From positions 1 to 8,449 of the forward strand of contig JAUWBW010000072.1 of the NCBI GenBank assembly GCA_030609665.1: 8,449 nt of DNA, written 5' to 3'. The DNA is from Methanosarcinaceae archaeon. Lineage in GTDB: Archaea > Halobacteriota > Methanosarcinia > Methanosarcinales > Methanosarcinaceae. A program made the translations under genes and the position numbers. The notes beneath the pieces were generated by a model that had not been told where the DNA came from, searched no databases, and saw nothing but the letters and a program-made list of their open reading frames with translations. Position 1 is the stretch's first letter. Each line of letters begins with the position of its first letter. Shown here piece by piece: positions 1-6,595 of this stretch.

Positions 1-12
1 TTAATTTCAATT

Positions 13-2316
13 TTACGTCATGTCAGCTGCACTATATCGCATGCGGTCTTCCAGTTCCTGCTTCTTTGCCGCATTCCAGCCATCCACAGCCTGAATATAA
101 CCGGTCACCCTTGAAAGATGCTCTACATTATCGGAACCGCAATTTGAACATACTTCTTTTAGTCCGGATTCGACATGGAAATCATTCATACACACAGTCA
201 TGTCTTTTGTGAACGCAAAGTATCCGACCTGTGTATTCCTTGCAATATTCATAGCAAATTCCTTCAGGCCCTTTGAATCAGGATGCCCTTCGCCCATCCA
301 GATATGAAGTATGTTTCCGCCATCCACTATCGGGAAGAACACATGCTCAGTATTGATCCGGTCAATGATCGAAACATTCGCACCAGGAGGAACATGAGTC
401 CCATTGGTATAATAGATCGGCAAGTCACGAGTTTCCTTTAACTGCCTTTTTGCACCTTCAACGTCACCCTTGATAACCGCTTCAGCATACTCTGCAAATT
501 CAGCATGCAAAAGATCTGATACTGCAAACCTCTGGCATGTCGTTTCAGCAGGAGTTCTTGCAAGAGCGATCTCAATGCCATATTTCTGGGCTAATTCACG
601 CGCATACATTTCCATTTCAGTCATTGCACGGATCGCAAGCTTGAAAGAATCCCTGGATTCATGCATCTGCGAACCTGTATGGTGCTGTATAAGTTCATTG
701 ATACCAATAACACCAATGGTATATACAAGAGCGTCCAGATCCACAGCAATATCACCGCGCTTACCTGTGATCGGATCCTTTGGCTGCTGGGTTGCAAACG
801 GCATCCTGCCGCTTTTTATGATATTCTCCATCCAGTAACGCTTTGTCTTGAACACGTCAATGGTCTGGTCCATCATGTGTTTAAGTTCTGCGAATAAAAC
901 CTGGTCATCTCCTTTTGCCCTATATGCAGCCCTTGGACAATTAATTGAAACAACCTGCCATGAACCCATGGAGAAGTGCATCCCATCCTTGAAATAAAGC
1001 TTATCATCAAAATGTGAATCATCTTCAGCATTGGAAGAGAACTGGTAAGCACAGCACTGGTAACATGAGATTCCCTCACCTGCGCCCCTGTATGCCGGCA
1101 ACTGGTTATCGAAATATGGTGTACCGTATTTTGCAGCAAGATCAAATGACAGGGTATAGAGTTCGTCATAAGTTGGAATTTCAGGGTTTGCACGGTTGAA
1201 ATTCTCATCTTCCTGCATAAAGTCAGGCTCGATAGAGATTTCAGGTTTCGGGAAATTGAATGGTTTGCCCCAGTAATCGCCCTGCATCATAACATTCATC
1301 AAAGCCTTAAACCCAAGTCTCACCTCGCGCTCAAACTCGCTATAGGTGCGAAGTTCAGCCTGTTCCCCATTCCATACACGCCCCTTGTAAACAACAGGCT
1401 TGTCTTTCCAGAGTTTTGGAACTCCGGGTGACAATTGTACCGAAGAGAAAACAAGCTGACCACCTCTAGCAACCATCATCTGAGTCATCTCATAAACGAA
1501 CATCTGCATAAGCTGCTCGATCTCGAGATACTCCATCCCCTCAAAGTATGGAGCCATAAACGTAAGGAAATTATAGAACCCCTGCCCGCCCGCAAAGTTC
1601 GTCTGCGCGCTTCCAAGTGCCTTGACCGCATGTAGTACCGCAACTTCTGCCTTCATTGCCGGACCTGCCACACTTGCTTTTGTTCCTGAGCCATCGGGCA
1701 TGAGTCCGTAGTATAAGAAATACCTCAGGTCCCAGTCCTGACAGAACGCGCGGGTTCCGAGATATTCAAGGTCGTGAATATGAATATCACCATTCAGGTG
1801 AAGGTCGGCAAGTTTTGGAGGTAAGAGAAGCAAGTACTGTTCTTTGGAGATCTTATCCGCTTTCTTCTTGTGGGATGTTTCTGCATTCTCCTGCAGGTTG
1901 GCATTATCCTTTGCCTCAAATCCTGTACCTATGTCTATCCTGTAGGCATCATACACAGGAGTACCAACGCGTGTTGAGATGTTTCGCCATTCAACGTGTC
2001 CGCGCTCAAGTAGTACAATATTGACTATCTCGCGAACAAGCGGACCTGACAGGAACTTTAGATCCATACCACGAATTCGTTTTTCAGTTTCTTTTGCAAT
2101 GTCTTTGGCTTGTTCTCTTGTAATTGCCGGCTTGCCATAGAACTGCTCGCTAAGTACGGTTTCCTTTACAAGTTGTTCCACAACTACATTCCGGTTCCAG
2201 TCAACCATGTGCCCATCTGTTGTGCGCACCTTTGGCATGGTTGAGATCGATTGCCCGTCAAGTGTTTTTTGCACAGCATGGTGCTCTGTGAATGGATCAT
2301 TATCCCCTTTGCTCAT
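13..2316 (-). CDS. nrdD: Anaerobic (class III) ribonucleoside-triphosphate reductase, catalytic subunit
   Basis: Glycyl-radical enzyme that reduces NTPs to dNTPs without oxygen; 767 aa from the chosen start. Seen in the sequence: an ATP-cone allosteric domain at about residues 27-128, beginning MPKVRTTDGHMVDW. The active-site barrel follows, with Cys192 in RAFCQDWDL and a Cys cluster GISCYQCCAY (Cys418, 421, 422) that should contain the thiyl-radical cysteine. Next is the class III motif ARTPAETTCQRFA (586-598). The C-terminal glycyl-radical loop is RVTGY, with the radical on Gly739. A metal site lies just before it (Cys709, Cys723, Cys726); its first half is CMNDFH rather than the usual CxxC. 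Start: ATG at 2316 has AAGGAG nine bases upstream, so an in-frame start 17 codons earlier is less likely. It lies 37 nt after nrdH in one transcript. No NrdG activase is in the window. The family call is very secure. Confidence 0.97.
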   Translation of the reverse strand: MSKGDNDPFTEHHAVQKTLDGQSISTMPKVRTTDGHMVDWNRNVVVEQLVKETVLSEQFYGKPAITREQAKDIAKETEKRIRGMDLKFLSGPLVREIVNIVLLERGHVEWRNISTRVGTPVYDAYRIDIGTGFEAKDNANLQENAETSHKKKADKISKEQYLLLLPPKLADLHLNGDIHIHDLEYLGTRAFCQDWDLRYFLYYGLMPDGSGTKASVAGPAMKAEVAVLHAVKALGSAQTNFAGGQGFYNFLTFMAPYFEGMEYLEIEQLMQMFVYEMTQMMVARGGQLVFSSVQLSPGVPKLWKDKPVVYKGRVWNGEQAELRTYSEFEREVRLGFKALMNVMMQGDYWGKPFNFPKPEISIEPDFMQEDENFNRANPEIPTYDELYTLSFDLAAKYGTPYFDNQLPAYRGAGEGISCYQCCAYQFSSNAEDDSHFDDKLYFKDGMHFSMGSWQVVSINCPRAAYRAKGDDQVLFAELKHMMDQTIDVFKTKRYWMENIIKSGRMPFATQQPKDPITGKRGDIAVDLDALVYTIGVIGINELIQHHTGSQMHESRDSFKLAIRAMTEMEMYARELAQKYGIEIALARTPAETTCQRFAVSDLLHAEFAEYAEAVIKGDVEGAKRQLKETRDLPIYYTNGTHVPPGANVSIIDRINTEHVFFPIVDGGNILHIWMGEGHPDSKGLKEFAMNIARNTQVGYFAFTKDMTVCMNDFHVESGLKEVCSNCGSDNVEHLSRVTGYIQAVDGWNAAKKQELEDRMRYSAADMT

Positions 2317-2325
2317 ATTACCCGT

Positions 2326-2331
2326 CTCCTT
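2326..2331 (-). promoter_or_regulatory. Shine-Dalgarno site deciding the nrdD start
   Basis: On the minus strand AAGGAG lies nine bases upstream of the ATG at 2316. It supports the 767-residue NrdD and argues against the in-frame start at 2367, which would overlap the end of nrdH and has no comparable site. Confidence 0.75.
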
Positions 2332-2353
2332 TTTTATTTTATAATTGTAAAAT

Positions 2354-2608
2354 CTACAAGATATCACTCAGTGCGTCAAGATTCACGTCCTCTCCGTTGA
2401 ACAGTTCATCATATTCCAAAAATTTATCATCACCGATCTGCAAAACCGGAGCTGTTACCGTAAATACACCATTTACCCGTAATTCTGTCAATGACTCTGG
2501 TGTGGACATATCTGCCACATCAAAGGATACATTTTTTGATTTCAATACCTTTTTCAGTTGCTCGCATTTCGGGCAAGTTTGGGTTGTGTATACTATGATT
2601 CCAGACAT
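2354..2608 (-). CDS. nrdH: NrdH/glutaredoxin-like redoxin, probable electron donor to NrdD
   Basis: Small dithiol redoxin of 84 aa with a thioredoxin fold. Seen: a beta strand IIVYTT leading into the redox motif CPKC (Cys12, Cys15), the conserved cis-proline segment TAPVLQIGDD, and a short C-terminal helix region. Size and order match NrdH/glutaredoxin-like proteins. Known biology: the class III RNR of Methanosarcina uses a NrdH-type redoxin as reductant instead of formate. The position 37 nt upstream of nrdD on the same strand makes that the natural role here (inference). Start: ATG at 2608 preceded by AGGTG with a 6-nt spacer. A GTG three codons earlier is also in frame but overlaps that SD. 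The stop is TAG. Another small thioredoxin-like role is possible. Confidence 0.9.
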   Translation of the reverse strand: MSGIIVYTTQTCPKCEQLKKVLKSKNVSFDVADMSTPESLTELRVNGVFTVTAPVLQIGDDKFLEYDELFNGEDVNLDALSDIL

Positions 2609-2614
2609 GATTTG

Positions 2615-2619
2615 CACCT
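2615..2619 (-). promoter_or_regulatory. Shine-Dalgarno site for nrdH
   Basis: AGGTG on the minus strand, six bases before the ATG at 2608. It matches part of the archaeal anti-SD complement and selects the ATG over the upstream GTG. Confidence 0.6.
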
Positions 2620-2644
2620 TTTAAATTAAATAATTGTTTTTAAA

Positions 2645-2652
2645 ATAATAAA
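2645..2652 (-). promoter_or_regulatory. Probable TATA box of the nrdH-nrdD operon
   Basis: TTTATTAT on the minus strand. A start site about 25 nt downstream would fall near 2623, giving a leader of roughly 15 nt that contains the AGGTG site. The surroundings are A/T-rich, so the exact box is uncertain. Confidence 0.4.
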
Positions 2653-2820
2653 CCACAAAAGGAGGGACGAGTGGACACGGTCTGATAAAAACGTACCCAG
2701 TCGCCATAATTATAATGTGAATATAATCCTCTGATTGCAAATTATACAAAGTAATTTTAGGTTAATAAGGCTTTTCGCCCTCACCTCTGAATAACATATT
2801 TTTTTATGTATGACCACATA

Positions 2821-2859
2821 TGGTAACAAACGGTGCGAATATTTCAGCTATTGTTACCA
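2821..2859. repeat. Perfect 9-bp inverted repeat, possible operator
   Basis: TGGTAACAA at 2821-2829 is the exact reverse complement of TTGTTACCA at 2851-2859, separated by 21 bp. The half-site centres are about 30 bp apart, close to three helical turns, which would suit a dimeric or looping regulator. It lies about 50 bp upstream of the radB TATA box and about 170 bp upstream of the nrdH promoter. It could equally form a hairpin. No regulator is identified. Confidence 0.55.
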
Positions 2860-2908
2860 GATATAATACTAAACGTGAATTGCCAAAAGATGTATATCCT
2901 AACCTCCA

Positions 2909-2917
2909 TTATAAAAG
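2909..2917 (+). promoter_or_regulatory. TATA box of radB, implying a leaderless transcript
   Basis: TTATAAAAG, centred about 23 nt before the GTG at 2936. Archaeal initiation about 25 nt downstream of TATA would start transcription at or next to the start codon. This explains why no properly spaced SD precedes radB. Confidence 0.6.
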
Positions 2918-2935
2918 ATAACTCCAAAACAAGAG

Positions 2936-3619
2936 GTGTACAAGATAAACGCACAACTACCATCCGGATGCCAGCCGCTTGACGAACTCCTTGGAGGCGG
3001 ATTTGAAACAGGAGTTGTAACCCAGATATTTGGGGAAGCGGGCAGCGGAAAAACCAATATCTGTATCCAGCTTGCCGTTGAATGTGTGAGACGCGGCAAG
3101 AAAGTTATTTTCATAGATACTGAAAGCGTTTCACCTGACAGGTTCAGACAGATCGCGGGTGAGAATGCAAAAGAGATAGCACAGCAAATTATTATCTTTG
3201 AACCCCACAATTTTGAAGAACAATACGCTGCCGTAAAAGAGATCGAAAAACTTGCCGGCGAGAATATCGGGCTTGTCATCGTTGACTCTGCGACCTCATA
3301 TTACAGGTTCGAATTGGATGATGAAGATTCAAGCATCAGGACCCGCCGCGAACTTTCCAACCAGATCGGCTTGCTGCACAGTCTTGCACGCAAACACGGC
3401 ATGGTAGTGGTAATTACCAATCAAGTGTACACCGACATCGGCACAGGCACATTCAAACCGATCGGCGGAAGCGGTCTTGAACACATATCAAAGACCATAG
3501 TCCAACTCGAACGTACAGAAAATGGTGCCGGCACAAGATACGCAAAGCTGTGGAAACACCGCTCGCGCCCGGAAGGCGAAACATGTAAATTTACCATAAC
3601 CGCCAACGGTGTCAGTTAA
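2936..3619 (+). CDS. radB: DNA repair and recombination protein RadB
   Basis: RecA/Rad51-superfamily ATPase of 227 aa, the usual length of euryarchaeal RadB, which lacks the N-terminal DNA-binding domain of RadA. Seen: N-terminal SGCQPLDELLGGGFE, Walker A GEAGSGKT (33-40), the FIDTES strand (59-64), Walker B LVIVD (113-117), VVVITNQVY (157-165) and the GGSGLEH segment (177-183) typical of RadA/RadB. RadB is regarded as an accessory factor in homologous recombination, binding DNA and interacting with RadA. Start: GTG at 2936 is the first usable start after an in-frame stop at 2912-2914, and the TATA spacing suggests leaderless translation. The gene stands alone, divergent from nrdHD and convergent with trmI. 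Confident. Confidence 0.95.
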   Translation: MYKINAQLPSGCQPLDELLGGGFETGVVTQIFGEAGSGKTNICIQLAVECVRRGKKVIFIDTESVSPDRFRQIAGENAKEIAQQIIIFEPHNFEEQYAAVKEIEKLAGENIGLVIVDSATSYYRFELDDEDSSIRTRRELSNQIGLLHSLARKHGMVVVITNQVYTDIGTGTFKPIGGSGLEHISKTIVQLERTENGAGTRYAKLWKHRSRPEGETCKFTITANGVS

Positions 3620-3660
3620 AAAATTGGTGATTGGTTGGGTAGTTTTGATGTCTAGTCAAT

Positions 3661-3693
3661 CCGCCGCAGGCGACATATCCCGCCACCAACGAT
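3661..3693 (-). repeat. GC-rich dispersed repeat, copy A
   Basis: The 33-bp unit starts CCGCCGCAGG here. Read from its GC-rich end it matches copy B (3885-3917, opposite orientation) at 26 of 33 ungapped positions, and copy C (8262-8294) shares its first ten bases exactly plus scattered positions after that. It is more GC-rich than the DNA around it. Confidence 0.65.
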
Positions 3694-3717
3694 AAAATAC
3701 TCATCTTTTCACATTTA

Positions 3718-3840
3718 ATGGACAAAGTGAATTATCGTATAGATATTAGGCGCCATTTTCGTGAATATATAGTTTTCAAATTGTACATTACGGCCAATCC
3801 AATTGATATGAAGGATTTTCAAGTAGTATATATTTTCTAA
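3718..3840 (+). CDS. Possible 40-residue small protein (weak)
   Basis: An ATG-initiated frame of 40 codons ending in TAA, beginning MDKVNYRIDIRRHF and ending DFQVVYIF. It alternates basic and hydrophobic residues but has no recognisable domain, signal peptide or transmembrane helix. No SD is present. An ATAAAATA at 3692-3699 is about 22 nt upstream, so a leaderless message is conceivable. The frame stays open upstream through repeat copy A back to about 3649, so it may be a chance or degenerate frame inside a repeat-bounded segment. The function is unknown and coding status is doubtful. Confidence 0.2.
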   Translation: MDKVNYRIDIRRHFREYIVFKLYITANPIDMKDFQVVYIF

Positions 3841-3850
3841 ATACATAGTG

Positions 3851-3883
3851 CGAGTCAATTCAACCGGAGAGATAATTGACTCG
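3851..3883. repeat. Perfect 10-bp inverted repeat (hairpin)
   Basis: CGAGTCAATT at 3851-3860 pairs exactly with AATTGACTCG at 3874-3883 around a 13-nt loop. It lies directly next to repeat copy B and about 66 nt past the TrmI-like stop codon. It could protect the 3' end of that mRNA or belong to the repeat element. No T-run follows on either strand. Confidence 0.6.
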
Positions 3884-3884
3884 G

Positions 3885-3917
3885 ATCGGTGGTGCAGGAA
3901 TGTGCTGCCTGCGGCGG
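3885..3917 (+). repeat. GC-rich dispersed repeat, copy B
   Basis: Ends in CCTGCGGCGG at 3908-3917. It is the inverted partner of copy A (26 of 33 positions match), so the two copies face outward around 3694-3884. It matches the same-strand copy C in its distal part, including GGAAT and TGCT before the GC block. Confidence 0.65.
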
Positions 3918-3938
3918 TTGTATTGGAATTGAACCACC

Positions 3939-3944
3939 AAAAAA
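3939..3944 (-). terminator. T-run terminator candidate for the HD-trmI operon
   Basis: Six consecutive T residues on the minus strand, beginning four bases after the TAA at 3949-3951. Archaeal RNA polymerase often terminates at such runs without a hairpin. The run is short, so support is modest. Confidence 0.4.
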
Positions 3945-3948
3945 TCCA

Positions 3949-4701
3949 TTACATTCTTGCGACAGTAATAAAACCGGTATGGCCTACACGTGTTGTTGCC
4001 GGACGTGTGCCGCGCTCTGAAAATGATATTTCGCGCTCGATACATTCAATGGTAACAACATCCACAAAACCAACCTCTGCCATCCTTTCACGGATATCTT
4101 TTGTCTGCTCAATAAATGGAGAATAAGTTACAACAAATCCACCCGGGCGCAGCACTTTCCTGACATTTGAAACAATATCCTTCGAATCAATTGTATCAAG
4201 TGTCACGACATCGAATTTCTCATCAAGGGTCGCTATCTCATCCACGATATTACCACAGCGCACTTCCACATTATCAAGACCTGCACGCTCCATATTTTTG
4301 CGCGCAACATCTACAAACTCATCCCGAACCTCATAACTCACAACACGTTTTGCAATAGATCCAAGATACATAGCAAGGATTCCCGAACCCGTGCCGGCAT
4401 CCAGAACCGAATCCTCTTTGTTCAGACCCGTGTATGCAATTACAGAACCAATATCCTTTGGCATCATTGGCGCACCCGTGCGCTTGGCATATTTGAAATG
4501 ATCAGGCATGCGCGGTTTTTGGATAACAAACTCCTGTCCCATGTGAGAGGTAATCGTATCCCCAACCTCTTTTTGCAACAGCTCTTCCAGATCAATGATA
4601 CCAAAATCAGTATGGAACTTTTCTTCCGATACAACGGTAATGAACTCGCGTAACTTCCCTTTGTGTTCCGCCCTTAACAGAATTGATTCACCCAATCTCA
4701 T
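3949..4701 (-). CDS. trmI: tRNA (adenine-N1)-methyltransferase, TrmI-like
   Basis: Class I SAM-dependent methyltransferase of 250 aa, the usual archaeal TrmI size; archaeal TrmI makes m1A57/m1A58 in tRNA. Seen: an N-terminal beta-rich domain (about 1-65), then a Rossmann domain with SAM motif VLDAGTGSG (99-107), acidic Glu124 ending strand 2, motif IV VVTLD (165-169), LRPGGFVVTY (184-193) and the C-terminal RVGHTGFITVAR (238-249), characteristic of TrmI. Oddity: after Asp169 the family usually reads DxPxPW-like, but here it reads LDTIDSKD, so catalytic detail or substrate may differ. Start: the ATG at 4701 overlaps the stop of the HD gene as ATGA, implying translational coupling; GGTTGG upstream is only a weak SD. 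A different RNA or protein methyltransferase is the alternative. Confidence 0.82.
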   Translation of the reverse strand: MRLGESILLRAEHKGKLREFITVVSEEKFHTDFGIIDLEELLQKEVGDTITSHMGQEFVIQKPRMPDHFKYAKRTGAPMMPKDIGSVIAYTGLNKEDSVLDAGTGSGILAMYLGSIAKRVVSYEVRDEFVDVARKNMERAGLDNVEVRCGNIVDEIATLDEKFDVVTLDTIDSKDIVSNVRKVLRPGGFVVTYSPFIEQTKDIRERMAEVGFVDVVTIECIEREISFSERGTRPATTRVGHTGFITVARM

Positions 4702-6539
4702 TTTTTACCAACCCGAACTCTTTTTTTTCTGCTATATCTATCAGCTTGCATTGTTACAATATCCCGTGGTATCGAATGCTTATTAATTTCCAAATATTCC
4801 ATGATCGCCGAAAACTCACGCCCATACGAATCCTTAAGCGAACTCGCATATTCCACACCATCGCTTGTGAGCACATATTCATACCGCTGTTTGAAACGTT
4901 CATTGCTCTCGTAATACCGCAGATCCTCATCAACAATACCCATTGCAACCAATATTTGCAGATCCTCAAACAACCTTTCGCTATAAGGAAATCCATATCT
5001 TTCATGGAAACTGTAATCGAACAGGTTCTTTAATGCATCTTTCCTGCTAAATAATTCCACAGTATTGTATAACCATGTGATGTTACGAATTCTGGGAATT
5101 GAAATATAGGTTCCTTCTTTCACTTCAAATACATCATGGACACCATAGATAAGAAGTAACAATCCCTCTATCGAGAGATACTGTTCACCGCGAACAAACC
5201 TGATAAGCTTTGGAGAAATATCATCAACAAGCATACGCATTTTGGATTCCATTTCAACAGCATCAACCACCACGTCCGGATGTGCGAATGCAGTCAACGA
5301 CATCTGCCGCGATATTGCACGCACTAATCCATTTGCAAGCGCGGACTCATCATAAAAAAACCCTTCACCACCCTTGATCGCAATGCGGGTGTTCTTTGGA
5401 ACTCCTGACGCAACGCTCAAATCTATCAGAACGTCATTCAATTCCTTTGTAAGTTCCGACTCAAACATCTTCCGTGCAACCCCATGGCGCGCGATTGTCG
5501 AGAGAGCCATTTTTGTGACCGGAGGCAATGTTTTTTGAGTGAAGCGGACGCACGGATCATATATTTTCCCATCGCGGATACCTTCCATGAACTTTTTAGC
5601 ATGAGGACTGCCGTTTGCCTTTATGAAACCAAGCAGATCATTGTCATTGTATACTGTGAAAAACTTGATGATAGCAGCAGTCACTGCATCCTTCCCATCG
5701 TTTTCTTCTACATTTGACAATGCATCTTCAAGAGCATATAGCAACATCACCCGTGCTGCCTGTGTCTTTGGGTGATGTATTATCGCTGTATAATGATGGG
5801 CGCGTGCGATAAGCATGGATTCTGCGGCAGTCAGTGCCATGTCCTCACCATAACTTGAACCTCCCAGGGCACCCAGCACGATACGGTTGTCCTTTATCGT
5901 CAAACTCTGGACTATCTGGTCAACATCGATAAGTCCGAGCGACACACCCGTGTGATAGGAATCACGCAAAAGGAAATCGATCCTGTCTGCATCTATGTCG
6001 CCTGAAATGATATGTCCAAGATATGGACGATCAAGTGAATGCGCATCCCCTGTCGCCATCTTTGCGATCTCATCAAAGAACTTGTGCGCATCAACCCCAA
6101 ACTCCGCTTCGACATGCCGGCATATATTTTTTTCATTCGGAAATTTGTTCTTAATGATGCTCTTTGTGAATGATTCGTGCTTGATGACCTTTTTGCCATC
6201 AATGACCGGCTGGAATTTCGTATTACGTTTAAGCACGCCTTCAACAGCATGCGATAATGCAGAATGTCCAACATCATGCAACAATCCTGCGATCCTGACC
6301 TTTTGTACTTCATCCGGTTCAAGCCCCAGTGCATTTGCAATTATTGATGCAGTATGCATTGTACCAATGCTATGTTCAAAACGTGTGTGATTGGCACCCG
6401 GGTAGACCACGTCTGCAAGCCCAAGTTGCTGGATCTTACGCAATCGCTGGACTTGGCGTGTGTTTACAAGCATCTGCTCCAGTTCACTTAGTATAACCGT
6501 TTTATGAACCGGATCATGGATAATCATGGGTTTTGGCAT
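4698..6539 (-). CDS. HD-domain phosphohydrolase (SAMHD1/YwfO-like, probable dNTPase) with C-terminal winged-helix-like region
   Basis: A 613-aa protein whose N-terminal half is an HD hydrolase of the dNTP triphosphohydrolase type. Seen: QRLRKIQQLG (31-40) and HTRFEHSIG (51-59) with Arg53 and metal ligand His56; GLLHDVGHSALSHA (85-98) with the His88-Asp89 pair; and GDIDADRIDFLLRD (180-193), where Asp185 aligns with the fourth metal ligand of SAMHD1. Family members cleave dNTPs to deoxynucleoside plus triphosphate; that activity here is inferred. The protein is longer than bacterial YwfO-type enzymes (about 430-450 aa). The extra part, about 455-600, has a segment RYGFPYSERLFEDLQIL followed by YEYVLTSDGVEYASSL, which resembles a winged helix of the YwgA kind, and ends in a basic tail. 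Start: ATG at 6539, no SD, TATA about 30 nt upstream. It is the first gene of a coupled pair with the methyltransferase. Confidence 0.88.
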   Translation of the reverse strand: MPKPMIIHDPVHKTVILSELEQMLVNTRQVQRLRKIQQLGLADVVYPGANHTRFEHSIGTMHTASIIANALGLEPDEVQKVRIAGLLHDVGHSALSHAVEGVLKRNTKFQPVIDGKKVIKHESFTKSIIKNKFPNEKNICRHVEAEFGVDAHKFFDEIAKMATGDAHSLDRPYLGHIISGDIDADRIDFLLRDSYHTGVSLGLIDVDQIVQSLTIKDNRIVLGALGGSSYGEDMALTAAESMLIARAHHYTAIIHHPKTQAARVMLLYALEDALSNVEENDGKDAVTAAIIKFFTVYNDNDLLGFIKANGSPHAKKFMEGIRDGKIYDPCVRFTQKTLPPVTKMALSTIARHGVARKMFESELTKELNDVLIDLSVASGVPKNTRIAIKGGEGFFYDESALANGLVRAISRQMSLTAFAHPDVVVDAVEMESKMRMLVDDISPKLIRFVRGEQYLSIEGLLLLIYGVHDVFEVKEGTYISIPRIRNITWLYNTVELFSRKDALKNLFDYSFHERYGFPYSERLFEDLQILVAMGIVDEDLRYYESNERFKQRYEYVLTSDGVEYASSLKDSYGREFSAIMEYLEINKHSIPRDIVTMQADRYSRKKRVRVGKK

Positions 6540-6563
6540 TGTGGAGATATAATGATTTAAGGA

Positions 6564-6573
6564 TTATATATAA
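6564..6573 (-). promoter_or_regulatory. TATA box of the HD-trmI operon
   Basis: TTATATATAA on the minus strand, centred about 30 nt before the ATG at 6539. A start site near 6543 would leave a leader of only a few bases, fitting the absence of an SD. The palindromic repeat copy at 6596-6631 ends 22 bp upstream of it. Confidence 0.65.
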
Positions 6574-6595
6574 GGGTGGGAACTGATGGGGAGTT

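Larger units (their letters stand above)
2609..2935. other. Divergent intergenic region between nrdH and radB
   Basis: A 327-bp non-coding stretch that must hold the promoters of nrdH (leftward) and radB (rightward). It contains the TATA candidates, a perfect 9-bp inverted repeat at 2821-2859, and a T-run flanked by ACATA and TATGT at 2794-2809. I see no protein-coding frame, tRNA, or box C/D RNA here, and no sequence resembling the bacterial NrdR box. Confidence 0.7.
3620..3948. other. Convergent intergenic region between radB and the TrmI-like gene
   Basis: A 329-bp stretch between two converging genes. It holds two oppositely oriented copies of a GC-rich dispersed repeat (3661-3693 and 3885-3917), a 10-bp hairpin (3851-3883), a short A/T-rich ORF (3718-3840) and a T-run terminator candidate for the leftward gene. 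The first bases after radB contain only short T-runs, so no clear radB terminator is visible. Confidence 0.65.

Noticed and set aside
470..838. Open frame of 122 codons opposite nrdD
   Set aside because: It lies wholly antisense within a securely identified gene and shows no domain or start signal.
2317..2367. A 17-codon N-terminal extension of NrdD
   Set aside because: It would overlap the end of nrdH and has no SD, while the internal ATG at 2316 has AAGGAG at good spacing.
2658..2692. AGGAGG followed by GTG at 2671 as a small gene start
   Set aside because: The frame ends after four codons.
2899..3279. Open frame of 126 codons opposite radB
   Set aside because: Antisense to the conserved Walker A region of RadB, with low-complexity composition; a shadow frame.
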